A DNA stretch of 64,000 nucleotides from Aerophototrophica crusticola (lineage in GTDB: Bacteria; Pseudomonadota; Alphaproteobacteria; Azospirillales; Azospirillaceae): contig MOEB01000001.1 of NCBI GenBank assembly GCA_001939945.1, positions 637,595-701,594 on the forward strand. Direction: 5' to 3'. The notes under the pieces are model-generated. The model was given only the letters and a program-made list of their open reading frames with translations, had not been told where the DNA came from and did not search any database. The position numbers were made by a program, and so were the translations under genes. Positions 1 through 10,030 of the stretch are shown here, piece by piece. How positions within the stretch are numbered: the stretch's first letter is position 1; every line of letters begins with the position of its first letter.

Positions 1-2203
1 GATGGGTGACACGGGCCCCTGCGGCCCCTGCTCGGAGATCTTCTTCGACCATGGTTCCCACATCCCCGGCGGCCCCCCGGGCAGCGCCGAACAGGACGGC
101 GACCGGTTCATCGAGATCTGGAACCTGGTCTTCATGCAGTATGAGCAACTCCCCGGCGGGGAGCGGGTGCCGCTGCCGAAGCCCAGCATCGACACGGGCA
201 TGGGCATGGAGCGGCTGGCCGCCGTGCTCCAGGGCGTGCACGACAACTATGATACGGACCTGCTGCGGTCGCTGATCCTGGCCTCCGCCGATGCGACCAA
301 CACCAGCCCGGACGGCCCCCACGCGGTCAGCCACCGAGTGATTGCCGACCACCTCCGCGCCACGTCGTTCCTGGTGGCGGACGGGGTGCTGCCGTCGAAC
401 GAGGGGCGCGGCTATGTGCTGCGCCGGATCATGCGCCGCGCCATGCGCCATGCCCACATGCTGGGCGCCAAGGACCCGGTGATGCACCGGCTGGTCCCCG
501 CCCTGGTGCGGGAGATGGGCGGCCACTATACCGAGCTGCAGCGCGCCCAGGCCCTGATCACCGAGACGCTGCGGCTGGAGGAGACCCGGTTCAAGCAGAC
601 CCTGGACCGCGGCCTGAAGCTGCTGACCGAGGAGGAGGGCAAGCTGGGCGAAGGGCAGGCCCTGCCGGGGCAGGTCGCCTTTACCCTGTACGACACCTTC
701 GGCTTCCCCCTGGACCTGACCCAGGACGTGCTGCGCACCCGCGGCCGCGGGGTGGACACGGACGGCTTCAACGCCGCCATGGAGGAGCAGCGCCGGAAGG
801 CCCGCGCCGCCTGGGCCGGCTCTGGCGAGGCCGCCACCGAGCGGGTCTGGTTCGAGCTGAAGGACGAGCTGGGGGCCACCGAGTTCCTGGGCTACGACAC
901 GGAGGTGGCGGAGGGTGAGGTGCGCGCCATCCTGGCCGCCGACGGCAGCCGGCTGGAGCAGGCCGCCGCGGGCCAGGAGGTGATGGTTGTCGTCAACCAG
1001 ACGCCCTTCTATGGCGAGTCCGGCGGCCAGGTGGGCGACAGCGGCATCATGTTCACCCCCACCGGGGCGGAGTTCGCGGTCAGGGACACGCAGAAGAAGC
1101 TCGGCGCCGTCTGGGCCCACCTGGGCACCGTGGGCAAGGGCACGCTGAAGGTCGGCGACGTGGTGGAGATGCGGGTGGAGACGGAGCGCCGCGGCGCCAT
1201 CCGCGCCAACCACTCCGCCACCCACCTGCTGCACGAGGCGCTGCGCCGCCGCATGGGCGAGCATGTGACCCAGAAGGGCTCCTTGGTGGCGCCGGAGCGG
1301 TTGCGCTTCGACATCAGCCAGCCCACGCCCCTGTCCGCCGCCGACGTCGCCGCGGTGGAAGCGGAGGTGAACCGCCGCATCCGCCTGAACAGCGACGTGG
1401 TCACCCGCCTGATGACCCCGCAGGAGGCCATCGACCAGGGCGCCATGGCCCTGTTCGGGGAGAAGTATGGCGACGAGGTGCGCGTCGTCTCCATGGGCGG
1501 GCATGACGAGGGCGCCAACAAGGAGTTCTCCGTCGAACTGTGCGGCGGCACCCATGTGCGGCGCACCGGCGACATCGGCCTGTTCAAGATCGTGTCGGAG
1601 GGCGCCGTCGCCGCCGGCATCCGCCGGGTGGAGGCGCTGACCGGCGCCGGGGCCCTGGCCTACCTGGAGCAGCAGGAGCAGCGGCTGCACGCCACCGCCC
1701 AGGCCCTGAAGGTGCCCGCCGCGGAGGTGCCGGCCAAGGTGGCGAGCCTGGTGGAGGAGCGCCGCAAGCTGGAGAAGGAGCTGGCCGAGCTGCGCCGCCA
1801 AGTGGCCTTGGGCGGCGGGGCCGCGGCCGGGGGTGCGGCGGCCGGCGGGGCCAAGGAGATCGGCGGGATCAAGTTCCTGGGCCGGGTGGTGCAAGACCTG
1901 CCCGCGAAGGACCTGAAGCCCTTCGCCGACGACCTGAAGAAGCAGGTGGGCACCGGCGTGGTCGTGGCCATCGCCGTGGCGGACGGCAAGGGCAGCGTCG
2001 TCGTCGGCGTGACCGAGGACCTGACCGCCAAGCTGAACGCCGTGGACTTGGTGCGCATCGCCTCCGTCGTCATGGGCGGCAAGGGCGGCGGCGGTCGCCC
2101 CGACATGGCCCAGGCCGGTGGCCCGGACGGCGGCAAGGCCGACCTGGCCGTGCAAGAGGTGGAGGCCACCGTGGCGGAGATCCTGCAAGGGGCGGGGGCT
2201 TGA
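1..2203 (+). CDS. alaS: Alanine--tRNA ligase, C-terminal part (5' end outside window)
   Basis: Alanyl-tRNA synthetase charges tRNA-Ala in the cytoplasm and removes mischarged Ser or Gly. The visible 733 residues begin inside the class II aminoacylation core ([17 protein letters not shown]) and run through the tRNA-recognition region. The editing domain keeps its zinc ligands (NHSATHLL near nt 1210, CGGTHV near nt 1548). A DHHA1-type C-terminal domain carries a [16 protein letters not shown] segment near the end. Only roughly the first 150 residues are missing, because the reading frame is open to the left edge. The gene stops 6 bases before the start of a small DUF2283 gene, suggesting cotranscription. 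Identification is secure. Confidence 0.98.
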   Translation, partial: MGDTGPCGPCSEIFFDHGSHIPGGPPGSAEQDGDRFIEIWNLVFMQYEQLPGGERVPLPKPSIDTGMGMERLAAVLQGVHDNYDTDLLRSLILASADATNTSPDGPHAVSHRVIADHLRATSFLVADGVLPSNEGRGYVLRRIMRRAMRHAHMLGAKDPVMHRLVPALVREMGGHYTELQRAQALITETLRLEETRFKQTLDRGLKLLTEEEGKLGEGQALPGQVAFTLYDTFGFPLDLTQDVLRTRGRGVDTDGFNAAMEEQRRKARAAWAGSGEAATERVWFELKDELGATEFLGYDTEVAEGEVRAILAADGSRLEQAAAGQEVMVVVNQTPFYGESGGQVGDSGIMFTPTGAEFAVRDTQKKLGAVWAHLGTVGKGTLKVGDVVEMRVETERRGAIRANHSATHLLHEALRRRMGEHVTQKGSLVAPERLRFDISQPTPLSAADVAAVEAEVNRRIRLNSDVVTRLMTPQEAIDQGAMALFGEKYGDEVRVVSMGGHDEGANKEFSVELCGGTHVRRTGDIGLFKIVSEGAVAAGIRRVEALTGAGALAYLEQQEQRLHATAQALKVPAAEVPAKVASLVEERRKLEKELAELRRQVALGGGAAAGGAAAGGAKEIGGIKFLGRVVQDLPAKDLKPFADDLKKQVGTGVVVAIAVADGKGSVVVGVTEDLTAKLNAVDLVRIASVVMGGKGGGGRPDMAQAGGPDGGKADLAVQEVEATVAEILQGAGA

Positions 2204-2209
2204 GGGCGC

Positions 2210-2425
2210 ATGGTCTCCTACGACCCCGCCTCCGAGAGCCTTCACGTCAAGATCAGGCCTGGCGCTTCCGTCCGGCAGAAGGTCGATGAGGATCGTGAGG
2301 TCATCATCGACCTGGGCGACGATGGTGAGCCGGTTGATTATGACATCCAGTTGGCTAGCTGCCAGGCGGATGTGATCGCAGAAGCCTTGGCGCTGGTGCA
2401 GCGTCATTCAAGATTGGCAGCGTGA
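2210..2425 (+). CDS. DUF2283 family small protein
   Basis: A 71-residue protein whose YDPASESLHVKI start and EDREVIIDLGDDGEPVDYDI core match the DUF2283 pattern, a small beta-rich domain of unknown function common in bacteria. The ATG lies 7 nt after the alaS stop, with a GAGGGC ribosome-binding site formed by the end of alaS, so translation is probably coupled. No catalytic residues are apparent. DUF2283 genes are sometimes found near toxin genes, but no partner is visible here. Family assignment is from pattern memory, not a search. Confidence 0.8.
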   Translation: MVSYDPASESLHVKIRPGASVRQKVDEDREVIIDLGDDGEPVDYDIQLASCQADVIAEALALVQRHSRLAA

Positions 2426-2461
2426 GTCGTCCCCCTTCAGAACCCCGACCTAGGACACCCG

Positions 2462-3310
2462 ATGACCCGTTTCGAAGGCACCAAGGACTATGTCGCCACC
2501 GATGATTTGCGGGTGGCGGTCAATGCGGCGCTGGTGTTGCAGCGGCCGCTGCTGGTGAAGGGGGAGCCGGGGACCGGCAAGACCGTGCTGGCGCAGGAAG
2601 TGGCGAAGGCCCTGGGCAAGCCGCTGCTGTCGTGGCACATCAAATCCACCACCAAGGCGCAGCAGGGCCTGTACGAGTATGACGCGGTCAGCCGCCTGCG
2701 CGACAGCCAACTGGGCGATCCGCGGGTCAGCGACATCCGGAACTACATCCGCAAGGGCAAGCTATGGGAGGCCTTCGCGGCCGACAGCGCCCCGGTGCTG
2801 CTGATCGACGAGGTGGACAAGGCGGACATCGAGTTCCCCAACGACCTTCTGCTGGAACTCGACCGGATGGAGTTCTTCGTCTACGAGACGGGAGAGACCG
2901 TGAAGGCCCGGCAGCGGCCCGTGGTCATCATCACCAGCAACAACGAGAAGGAGCTGCCGGACGCCTTCCTGCGCCGCTGCTTCTTCCACTACATCCGCTT
3001 CCCCGACGCGGAGACGATGCAGAAGATCGTCGACGTGCACTTCCCCGACCTGAAGCAGGAGCTGCTGCGCGAGGCGCTGACCCTGTTCTATGAGGTGCGG
3101 GAGACGCCGGGCCTGAAGAAGAAGCCCAGCACGTCGGAGCTGCTGGACTGGATCAAGCTGCTCCTTGTCGAGGACATGACGCCCGAGACGCTGCGCCAGC
3201 GCGACCCGAAGAAGCTGATCCCGCCGCTGCACGGCGCCCTGCTGAAGAATGAGCAGGACGTGCATTTGTTCGAACGGCTGGCCTTCCTGGCCCGGCGGCA
3301 GGGCGGGTGA
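2462..3310 (+). CDS. MoxR-family AAA+ ATPase
   Basis: A 282-residue MoxR-type AAA+ ATPase. Walker A is GEPGTGKT (residues 34-41), Walker B is VLLIDEVDKAD (about 112-122), and sensor 1 with the arginine finger is in ITSNNEKELPDAFLRRCFF (about 157-175). MoxR ATPases work with VWA-domain proteins in metal-centre insertion or complex assembly. The expected VWA partner is encoded at 7200-8390 rather than immediately downstream; the ergothioneine and cyclase genes lie between them. The start ATG follows the DUF2283 stop by 36 nt. The substrate of the pair is unknown. Confidence 0.93.
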   Translation: MTRFEGTKDYVATDDLRVAVNAALVLQRPLLVKGEPGTGKTVLAQEVAKALGKPLLSWHIKSTTKAQQGLYEYDAVSRLRDSQLGDPRVSDIRNYIRKGKLWEAFAADSAPVLLIDEVDKADIEFPNDLLLELDRMEFFVYETGETVKARQRPVVIITSNNEKELPDAFLRRCFFHYIRFPDAETMQKIVDVHFPDLKQELLREALTLFYEVRETPGLKKKPSTSELLDWIKLLLVEDMTPETLRQRDPKKLIPPLHGALLKNEQDVHLFERLAFLARRQGG

Positions 3311-3426
3311 GCCTAGGTCCGACGGGGTAGCCCTCAAATGCGCGTGAGGGCCGGGGCTCGCCAGGGACCAGGCGGGGGTGTCAGGGGTTAAGGCTGGGCA
3401 CCCGTCCCGTAGCCTGGACCCGCCCC

Positions 3427-4671
3427 ATGCCGGACTTGCACAGAGTTTCCGACCGCCTCACCCGCTTGGCCGCGTCCTTCAGCGCCGTCCGTGCCCGCAG
3501 CCTCGCCCTGGCAGAGGGGCTGTCGGCGGAGGACATGGTCGTCCAGTCCATGCCGGACGCCAGCCCGGTCAAGTGGCACCTGGCCCATACGACCTGGTTC
3601 TTTGAGACCTTCGTGCTGGGGCCCCATGGCGGGCGCCAGCCCTGGCGGGCCGAATGGGGCTTCCTGTTCAACAGCTACTATGACGCCATCGGCGACCGGC
3701 ACCCCCGGCCGAAGCGGGGCCTGCTGACCCGGCCCCCGGTGTCCGAGGTGCTGGAATGGCGCGCCGTGGTGGACGGGCAGGTCATGGACTTGCTGGAGAC
3801 GGGGCCGTCGGTGGAGGTGCTGGACCTCGTCGAGCTTGGCTTGAACCATGAGCAGCAGCATCAGGAACTGATCCTTACCGACCTGAAGCACCTGCTGAAC
3901 GAAAGCCCGCTGAAGCCGGCTTACCGGTCGGCGGAAAAGCCGGTCGCCGGGACGGTGCCGCCCTTGGGCTGGGTCGCCCATCCCGGCGGGCTGGTGGAGG
4001 TCGGGCATGCGGGCCCCGGCTTCGCCTTCGACAATGAGGGGCCGCGGCACCGGGTGTGGCTGGAACCCTTCCGGCTGGCCGACCGGCCGGTGAGCGTGGG
4101 GGAGTGGTTGGCCTTCATGGCCGATGGCGGCTACGCCACCCCGTCGCTCTGGCTGGCGGACGGGTGGGCCAGGGTGCAGGCGGAGGGCTGGCGGGCGCCG
4201 ATGTATTGGCGTGAGGCGGGGCAGGGGGACTGGCGGGTCTTCACCCTGCATGGCGAGCGGCGGCCGGACGTGGCGGAGCCGGTCACCCATGTCAGCCAGT
4301 ACGAGGCCGACGCCTTCGCCCGCTGGGCCGGGGCACGGTTGCCGACCGAAGCGGAGTGGGAGGTTGCCTGTCGCTGGGCGCCGGACAGGGAAATGGCGGG
4401 CCTTGTGGTCCATCCGCCGGCGATGGACGGCCCCACCCCGGCGGGCCGGGTCTGGGAATGGACCAACAGCGCCTACCTGCCGTACCCCGGCTTCCGCACG
4501 GCCCCGGGGGCGGTGGGGGAGTACAACGGGAAGTTCATGAGCGGGCAGGTGGTCCTGCGCGGCCATTCCTGCGTTACCCCGCCGGGCCATGGCCGCCCGA
4601 CCTACCGGAACTTCTTCCCGGCCGGGAGCCGCTGGCAGTTCAGCGGCCTTCGCCTGGCCCGGGACGCCTGA
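3427..4671 (+). CDS. egtB: Ergothioneine biosynthesis sulfoxide synthase EgtB
   Basis: EgtB is a non-haem iron enzyme that joins hercynine to a thiol donor (gamma-glutamylcysteine or cysteine) with O2, making the sulfoxide precursor of ergothioneine. The 414-residue protein has an N-terminal DinB-like domain with the iron-binding histidines H51 (WHLAHTTWFFETF) and H141/H145 (NHEQQHQELILTD), and a C-terminal FGE/sulfatase-modifying fold ending in FFPAGSRWQFSGLRLAR. Length and motif spacing match the family. It is followed after 14 nt by egtD, the enzyme that makes its substrate. No egtC or egtE is visible in the window. Confidence 0.96.
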   Translation: MPDLHRVSDRLTRLAASFSAVRARSLALAEGLSAEDMVVQSMPDASPVKWHLAHTTWFFETFVLGPHGGRQPWRAEWGFLFNSYYDAIGDRHPRPKRGLLTRPPVSEVLEWRAVVDGQVMDLLETGPSVEVLDLVELGLNHEQQHQELILTDLKHLLNESPLKPAYRSAEKPVAGTVPPLGWVAHPGGLVEVGHAGPGFAFDNEGPRHRVWLEPFRLADRPVSVGEWLAFMADGGYATPSLWLADGWARVQAEGWRAPMYWREAGQGDWRVFTLHGERRPDVAEPVTHVSQYEADAFARWAGARLPTEAEWEVACRWAPDREMAGLVVHPPAMDGPTPAGRVWEWTNSAYLPYPGFRTAPGAVGEYNGKFMSGQVVLRGHSCVTPPGHGRPTYRNFFPAGSRWQFSGLRLARDA

Positions 4672-4685
4672 CGGGAACGCGAGAC

Positions 4686-5660
4686 ATGGCCCTATCCAGC
4701 GCCGCCCGAAGCGGCTTCCTCGACCTTGCGCCGACGGTGGAAAGCTTCGCCGACGCGGTGGTGCATGGGCTGGCGCGCACGCCGAAGAGCCTGCCGGCCA
4801 CCTTCTTTTATGATGCCGAGGGCTCCCGCCTGTTCGATCGCATCACCGACCTACCGGAATACTACCCGACCCGGACGGAGGTCGGGATCCTGCGCGACCA
4901 TGGGGCTGAGATGGCGGCCCTGCTGGGGCCGGGCGTCCAGCTCGTGGAACTGGGCAGCGGGTCGTCGGTGAAGGTGCGGCTGTTGCTGGATCGGCTGGAA
5001 GCGCCCGCCGGCTATGTGGGCGTGGACATCAGCCGGGACCACCTGCGAGATGCCTGCGACCGCTTGGCGGCGGATTATCCAGACCTGGAGGTGCTGGCCC
5101 TCTGTGCCGACTATGTCACCCAGGACGTGCCCATACCGCCGCCCACCACGGGCCTGCCGCGGCGGCGGGTGGCGTTCTTCCCCGGCTCCACCATCGGCAA
5201 CCTGCTGCCGGAGGAGGCGGAGCGGTTCCTGGCCCACTGGCGGCCGGAGCTGGCCGGGGGCGGCATGCTGGTGGGGGTGGACCTGAAGAAGGACAAGGCC
5301 GTGCTGGACGCGGCCTATGATGACGCCGCGGGCGTCACGGCGGCCTTCAACCTGAACCTGCTGGCGCGCATCAACCGGGAGCTGGGGGGCGGGTTCGACC
5401 TGTCCGCCTTCCGCCACCACGCCTTCTACGACCCGGCCAAGGGGCGGGTGGAGATGCACCTGGTCTCCACCCGCGACCAGATCGTCCCCGCTGCGGGCCG
5501 GCGTTTCGCCTTCCAAGCGGGGGAAAGCATCCACACCGAGATCTCGTGCAAATACTCCCTGCCGGAGTTCCAGGCCCTTGCAGCCCGGGCCGGCTACCGC
5601 CCGGCACGGGTATGGACGGACCCGGCGGCCCTGTTCAGCGTCCATTGGCTGGAGGCCTGA
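4686..5660 (+). CDS. egtD: L-histidine N-alpha-methyltransferase EgtD
   Basis: EgtD trimethylates histidine with SAM to form hercynine, the first step of ergothioneine synthesis. The 324-residue protein shows FFYDAEGSRLFDRITDLPEYYPTR-type N-terminal signatures (about residues 40-60), the SAM-binding LVELGSGSSVKV motif, YVGVDIS, and FFPGSTIGNL. The ATG at 4686 was chosen because it follows egtB by 14 nt and gives MALSSAARSGF; the frame extends further upstream but only inside egtB. Together with egtB this is a minimal two-gene ergothioneine operon. Confidence 0.96.
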   Translation: MALSSAARSGFLDLAPTVESFADAVVHGLARTPKSLPATFFYDAEGSRLFDRITDLPEYYPTRTEVGILRDHGAEMAALLGPGVQLVELGSGSSVKVRLLLDRLEAPAGYVGVDISRDHLRDACDRLAADYPDLEVLALCADYVTQDVPIPPPTTGLPRRRVAFFPGSTIGNLLPEEAERFLAHWRPELAGGGMLVGVDLKKDKAVLDAAYDDAAGVTAAFNLNLLARINRELGGGFDLSAFRHHAFYDPAKGRVEMHLVSTRDQIVPAAGRRFAFQAGESIHTEISCKYSLPEFQALAARAGYRPARVWTDPAALFSVHWLEA

Positions 5661-5761
5661 GCACCCACGGCCTTCCTCCTTTCGGCCTAGGCGCCACGCT
5701 TTCGCCGGGATTAACCGGCACCGATGCGCTAAGATGAAGGCGGTGGGAGGGGGGAGCCGGC

Positions 5762-7150
5762 ATGGCGGCGCTGGACAAGGATGGCTTGGCCGAACGGCAG
5801 GAGGCGCGCGTCGCGGCGGCCTTCTTGCGTGAACAGCGCCAGGGCATCGACATCGCCACCAAGGCACGGCTGATCGCCCTGGGCGTGATCCTGGGCTGGG
5901 CCCTGTGGCTTGAGACCAGTTTCGAGAACCTGACGCCGTACTTCATCCTGGCCTTGCTGGCCGCGACGGGCCTGGGCGTGTGGGGCGGTAGCCGGACGCG
6001 GGCCTTCCGCCCGTGGATGCTGTACGCGGCCGTGGCCTTCGACCATGCCCTGATCGCCGCCGCCCTGGTCATGCCCATGACCATCGGGGGGGAGGTGGCG
6101 CCCGCCGCCCTGAACCTGCGCAGTGTCTGGTTCCCCGTCTTCTTCCTGTTCATCGGTGCCAGCGCCCTGGCCCAGTCGCCGGCCCTGGTGGTGTTCAGCG
6201 GGGCGGCGGCCAGCATCGCCTGGTCGGCGGCCGTGGTCTGGGTGGTGCAGCAGCCGGGCAGCTTCACGCTGCCCCATACCATGCTGTGGTACGAGCCCAA
6301 CATGGCGGAGGTGTTGCGCATTCTGCAGAACCCCAATTTCGTGGACCTGACCGCCTGGGTCAGCCAGGTGCTGCTGCTCCTGCTGGTGTCGCTGGTGCTG
6401 GCCATGGCGGTGCAGCGCTCACGGCGGCTGGTGATGAACCAGATCGCCACGGAGCGGGAGCGCGCGAACCTCGCCCGCTATTTCTCCCCGGACATGGTGG
6501 ATCGGCTGGCCAACAAGGACAGCCCCCTGTCCCACCCGCAGACCCGGGCCGTGGCGGTCCTGTTCGCCGACCTGACGGGCTTCACCCGGCTGTGCGAGAA
6601 CTCCCCGCCGGACCAGATCATCGAGCTGCTCCGCGGCTTCCGCCTGAGGATGGAGCGGGCGGTGTTCGACCATGGCGGCACGGTGGACAAGTATATCGGC
6701 GACTGCGTCATGGCCACCTTCGGGCTGCTCACCCCCTCCGGCCGCGACCCCGCGGCGGCGCTGGCCTGCGCCCGGGCCATGCAGGCCTCCGTGGCCGACT
6801 GGAACCGGCTCCGCACGGCCCATGGGCTGGAGCCCATCGGGCTGGGGATCGGGCTGCATTACGGGGTGGTGGTGGCCGGCGACATCGGCAGCGACCGCCG
6901 GCTGGAGTTCACCGTCATCGGCGACACGGTGAACGTGGCCAGCCGTCTGATGCACCTGACCCGGGAACTGGACACCGACATCGTCATCAGCGACGAGGTG
7001 GCCGGCGCCACCCTGGTGACCGACGGGGAACCCGCGCTGGACGGGTTCCATCGGATTGAGGAGATGCCCCTGCGCGGCCGCGACGGGACCATCGCCCTCT
7101 GGTACCACCGGCCGGAGGGGCGCCGGGCCGCGCCCAGCGTGGCGGCCTGA
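5762..7150 (+). CDS. Membrane-anchored adenylate/guanylate cyclase domain protein
   Basis: The 462-residue protein has several hydrophobic segments in its first ~220 residues (for example LIALGVILGWALWL, PWMLYAAVAFDHALIAAALVM, VSQVLLLLLVSLVLAMAVQ), followed by a class III nucleotide cyclase domain. The cyclase domain is introduced by LARYFSPDMVDRLA and contains the metal-binding VLFADLTGFT, the KYIGDCVMATFG motif and GDIGSDRRLEFTVIGDTVNVASRL. Both metal-binding aspartates look intact, so it should be active, probably making cAMP. A GGGAG ribosome-binding site precedes the ATG. Upstream egtD is 101 nt away. The membrane part has no recognised sensory fold. Confidence 0.92.
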   Translation: MAALDKDGLAERQEARVAAAFLREQRQGIDIATKARLIALGVILGWALWLETSFENLTPYFILALLAATGLGVWGGSRTRAFRPWMLYAAVAFDHALIAAALVMPMTIGGEVAPAALNLRSVWFPVFFLFIGASALAQSPALVVFSGAAASIAWSAAVVWVVQQPGSFTLPHTMLWYEPNMAEVLRILQNPNFVDLTAWVSQVLLLLLVSLVLAMAVQRSRRLVMNQIATERERANLARYFSPDMVDRLANKDSPLSHPQTRAVAVLFADLTGFTRLCENSPPDQIIELLRGFRLRMERAVFDHGGTVDKYIGDCVMATFGLLTPSGRDPAAALACARAMQASVADWNRLRTAHGLEPIGLGIGLHYGVVVAGDIGSDRRLEFTVIGDTVNVASRLMHLTRELDTDIVISDEVAGATLVTDGEPALDGFHRIEEMPLRGRDGTIALWYHRPEGRRAAPSVAA

Positions 7151-7199
7151 GCCCGTTCCCTGTTAGGATGCCGGCAACCGCAAATCCCCAGGTCCGCCC

Positions 7200-8390
7200 A
7201 TGTTCCCCACCTTCTTCTATGAACTGCGCAAGGCCGGCGTCCCCGTCAGCCTGAAGGAATATCTGGCCCTGATGGAAGCCATGCAGGCCGGGGTGGCCGG
7301 CTTCCAGGTGGAGGATTTCTATTACCTGTCCCGCGCGATCCTGGTGAAGGACGAGAGGAACCTGGACAAGTTCGACCGGGTGTTCGGCCATGTCTTCAAG
7401 GGCTTGGAAGGTTGTGCTGCCACGACGCTGGAAGAGCTGTACGCCCAAATCCCCGCGGACTGGCTGAAGAAGCTGGCCGAAAAGCTGCTGACCGAGGAGG
7501 AGAAGGCGCAGATCGAGGCGCTGGGCGGCTGGGAAAAGCTGATGGAGACCCTGGCCCAGCGGCTGGCGGAGCAGAAGGAACGGCACCAGGGTGGCAGCAA
7601 GTGGGTCGGCACGGCCGGGACCAGCCCCTTCGGCGCCTATGGCTATAACCCCGAGGGCGTGCGTATCGGCCAGGACGGTAGCCGCAACCGCCGCGCCGTG
7701 AAGGTCTGGGACAAGCGGGAGTTCCGGAACCTGGACGACCAGGTCGAGCTGGGTACCCGCAACATCAAGGTGGCGCTCCGCCGGCTGCGCAAGTTCGCCC
7801 GTACCGGGGCGGCGGAAATCCTGGACCTGCCGGACACCATCACCTCCACGGCCCGCAACGCCGGCTACCTGGACATCAAGATGGTGCCGGAGCGGCACAA
7901 TGCCGTGAAGGTGCTGCTGTTCCTGGACGTGGGCGGCAGCATGGACGACCACATCCGGCTGTGCGAGGAGCTGTTCAGCGCCGCGCGGACCGAGTTCAAG
8001 CACCTTGAGTACTTCTACTTCCACAACTGCGTCTATGAGGGCGTGTGGAAGGACAATCGCCGCCGCCATGCGGAGAAGACGTCCGTGTGGGACGTGATCC
8101 ACACCTATGGCCCAGACTACAAGCTGGTCTTCGTCGGCGACGCGGCCATGAGCCCGTACGAGATCGTCCAGCCCGGCGGCAGCGTGGAGCACTGGAATGA
8201 GGAGGCGGGGATCGTCTGGCTGGAACGGCTGCTGGCCCACTACAAGCACGCCATCTGGCTGAACCCCACCCAGGAACGCTTCTGGGGTTACACCCAGAGC
8301 ATCCAGATGCTGCGCCAGGCCATGGGCGGCCGCATGTACCCCCTGACCCTGGAGGGGCTGGACGCGGGCATGCGGGAGCTGGGGCATTGA
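7200..8390 (+). CDS. VWA domain-containing CoxE-like protein
   Basis: A 396-residue protein with a C-terminal von Willebrand A domain. The MIDAS-like motif is FLDVGGSMDDH (D243), where the usual DxSxS has Gly for the first Ser; I recall this variant as normal in this CoxE-like family. The N-terminal half is helical (FFYELRKAGVPVSLKEYLAL). Such proteins pair with MoxR ATPases; the MoxR gene at 2462-3310 is the obvious partner despite about 3.9 kb of intervening genes. The start ATG lies 49 nt after the cyclase stop. The client complex is unknown. Confidence 0.9.
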   Translation: MFPTFFYELRKAGVPVSLKEYLALMEAMQAGVAGFQVEDFYYLSRAILVKDERNLDKFDRVFGHVFKGLEGCAATTLEELYAQIPADWLKKLAEKLLTEEEKAQIEALGGWEKLMETLAQRLAEQKERHQGGSKWVGTAGTSPFGAYGYNPEGVRIGQDGSRNRRAVKVWDKREFRNLDDQVELGTRNIKVALRRLRKFARTGAAEILDLPDTITSTARNAGYLDIKMVPERHNAVKVLLFLDVGGSMDDHIRLCEELFSAARTEFKHLEYFYFHNCVYEGVWKDNRRRHAEKTSVWDVIHTYGPDYKLVFVGDAAMSPYEIVQPGGSVEHWNEEAGIVWLERLLAHYKHAIWLNPTQERFWGYTQSIQMLRQAMGGRMYPLTLEGLDAGMRELGH

Positions 8391-8512
8391 CCCCTTTGGT
8401 CGTACCACCCGCGCCGCTTCGCCCCATTGATCCCGGGGGCTCTCCCGACTAGTGTCCCGCCGCGCCCGGCAAACCCCGCTGAAGGGGACGGGCTGACGGA
8501 AGGACCAATGAC

Positions 8513-9970
8513 ATGACCGAGAATACCCCCACCCCGATCACCATCGCCCGCGGCGACGGGATCGGGCCCGAGATCATGGACGCGACCCTGGAGGTGCTGC
8601 AGGCCAGCGGCGCCAACCTCGCCTATGAGGAAATCCAGATCGGCGAGAGCGTCTATAAGCGCGGCATCATGAATGGCATGGAGCCGTCCGCCTGGGAGTC
8701 CTTGCGCCGCACCAAGGTGTTCCTGAAGGCGCCGATCACCACCCCTCAGGGCGGCGGCTACAAGTCGCTGAACGTGACCATCCGCGGCGCGCTGGGCCTG
8801 TTCGCCAACATCCGGCCCTGCGTCAGCTACCACCCGTTCGTCAGCACCAAGCACCCGAAGATGGACGTGGTGATCGTGCGCGAGAACGAGGAGGACCTGT
8901 ATGCCGGCATTGAGTACCGGCAGACCCAGGAGGTCACCCAGGCGGTCAAGCTGATCTCCCGCCCCGGCTCCGAGAAGATCATCCGCTACGCCTTCGAGTA
9001 TGCCCGCGCGAACCACCGCAACAAGGTGACGGCGTTCGTGAAGGACAACATCATGAAGATCAGCGATGGCCTGTTCCATCGCGTCTTCGACGAGATCGCG
9101 GCGGAGTATCCGGACATTGAGCATGAGACGATGATCATCGACATCGGCGCGGCCCGCCTGGCCGACACGCCGGAGCATTTCGACGTCATCGTCACCCTGA
9201 ACCTCTACGGCGACATCATCTCCGACATCGCAGCCCAGATCACCGGCTCGGTCGGGCTCGCCGGCTCATCCAACATCGGCGACCAGTGCGCCATGTTCGA
9301 GGCCATCCACGGCTCCGCCCCCACCATCGCGGGCAAGGGCATCGCCAACCCGTCGGGCCTGATCCTGGCCAGCGTCATGATGCTGGTCCATATCGGCCAG
9401 GCCCAGGCGGCGGAGAAGATCCATAACGCCTGGCTGAAGATGGTGGAGGACGGCATCCACACCGTCGACATCTTCAAGCGCGGCGTCTCCAAGGCCCGCG
9501 TGGGCACCCGCGACTTCGCCCAGAACCTGATCGACCGCCTGGGCGAGCGGCCCACCACCCTGACCCCCGCCAGCTATCAGGTGGGGGAGAAGGCCAGCTT
9601 CGCCGGCATCGCCCTGAAGGAGCTGCCGCCGGTGCGCAAGGTGCAGGTGGGCGTGGACGTGTTCGTGGACCACAAGGGTGGCAACGGCGACGACATGGCC
9701 GCCCGCATCCAGCCGCTGGTGGGCCAGGGCCTGAAGCTGGCCATGATCTCCAACCGCGGCCAGAAGGTCTGGCCGGAGGGCGCGCCGGAGACCTTCTGCA
9801 CCGACCACTGGCGCCTGCGCCTGCTGGCTGACGGGAAAGACACAGTCGCCCCGGCAGAGGTGGTCTCCCTGCTCGGCCGCTTTGCCGAGTCGGGCCTGGA
9901 CGTGGTACAGACCGCCAGCCTCTACACCTTCGACGGCGCGGCGGGCTATTCCGTCGCCGCCGGCCAGTAA
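8513..9970 (+). CDS. Isocitrate dehydrogenase, alphaproteobacterial/Rickettsia-type
   Basis: The 485-residue protein belongs to the isocitrate/isopropylmalate dehydrogenase superfamily. The N-terminal ITIARGDGIGPEIM, the substrate-binding SLNVTIRGALGLFANIRP, the ENEEDLYAGIEY segment, NLYGDIISDIAAQITGS and the cofactor-binding GSAPTIAGKGIANPSG are all visible. It carries a distinctive C-terminal extension of about 140 residues (from about KASFAGIALKELPPVRK), typical of the alphaproteobacterial/Thermus-type enzymes. It is a different class from the enzyme encoded at 11370-12587, so two TCA-cycle isocitrate dehydrogenases sit within 4 kb. Cofactor preference cannot be read with certainty. Confidence 0.92.
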   Translation: MTENTPTPITIARGDGIGPEIMDATLEVLQASGANLAYEEIQIGESVYKRGIMNGMEPSAWESLRRTKVFLKAPITTPQGGGYKSLNVTIRGALGLFANIRPCVSYHPFVSTKHPKMDVVIVRENEEDLYAGIEYRQTQEVTQAVKLISRPGSEKIIRYAFEYARANHRNKVTAFVKDNIMKISDGLFHRVFDEIAAEYPDIEHETMIIDIGAARLADTPEHFDVIVTLNLYGDIISDIAAQITGSVGLAGSSNIGDQCAMFEAIHGSAPTIAGKGIANPSGLILASVMMLVHIGQAQAAEKIHNAWLKMVEDGIHTVDIFKRGVSKARVGTRDFAQNLIDRLGERPTTLTPASYQVGEKASFAGIALKELPPVRKVQVGVDVFVDHKGGNGDDMAARIQPLVGQGLKLAMISNRGQKVWPEGAPETFCTDHWRLRLLADGKDTVAPAEVVSLLGRFAESGLDVVQTASLYTFDGAAGYSVAAGQ

Positions 9971-9982
9971 GGGAAAACGGGG

Positions 9983-10014
9983 CAGGGGGCTTGGCCCGAT
10001 CGTCAGGCCCCCTG
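9983..10014 (+). terminator. Hairpin after isocitrate dehydrogenase, possible terminator
   Basis: Perfect 8-bp stem CAGGGGGC/GCCCCCTG with a 16-nt loop, starting 12 nt after the stop of the 8513-9970 gene. There is no U tract, so an intrinsic terminator is only possible; it may instead protect the 3' end. Confidence 0.4.
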
Positions 10015-10030
10015 TTGCCGGGATGCCGCT

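Noticed and set aside
7920-7950. Inactivated VWA metal site (DVGGS instead of DxSxS)
   Set aside because: This variant is, as far as I recall, normal for the CoxE-like family and not evidence of decay.
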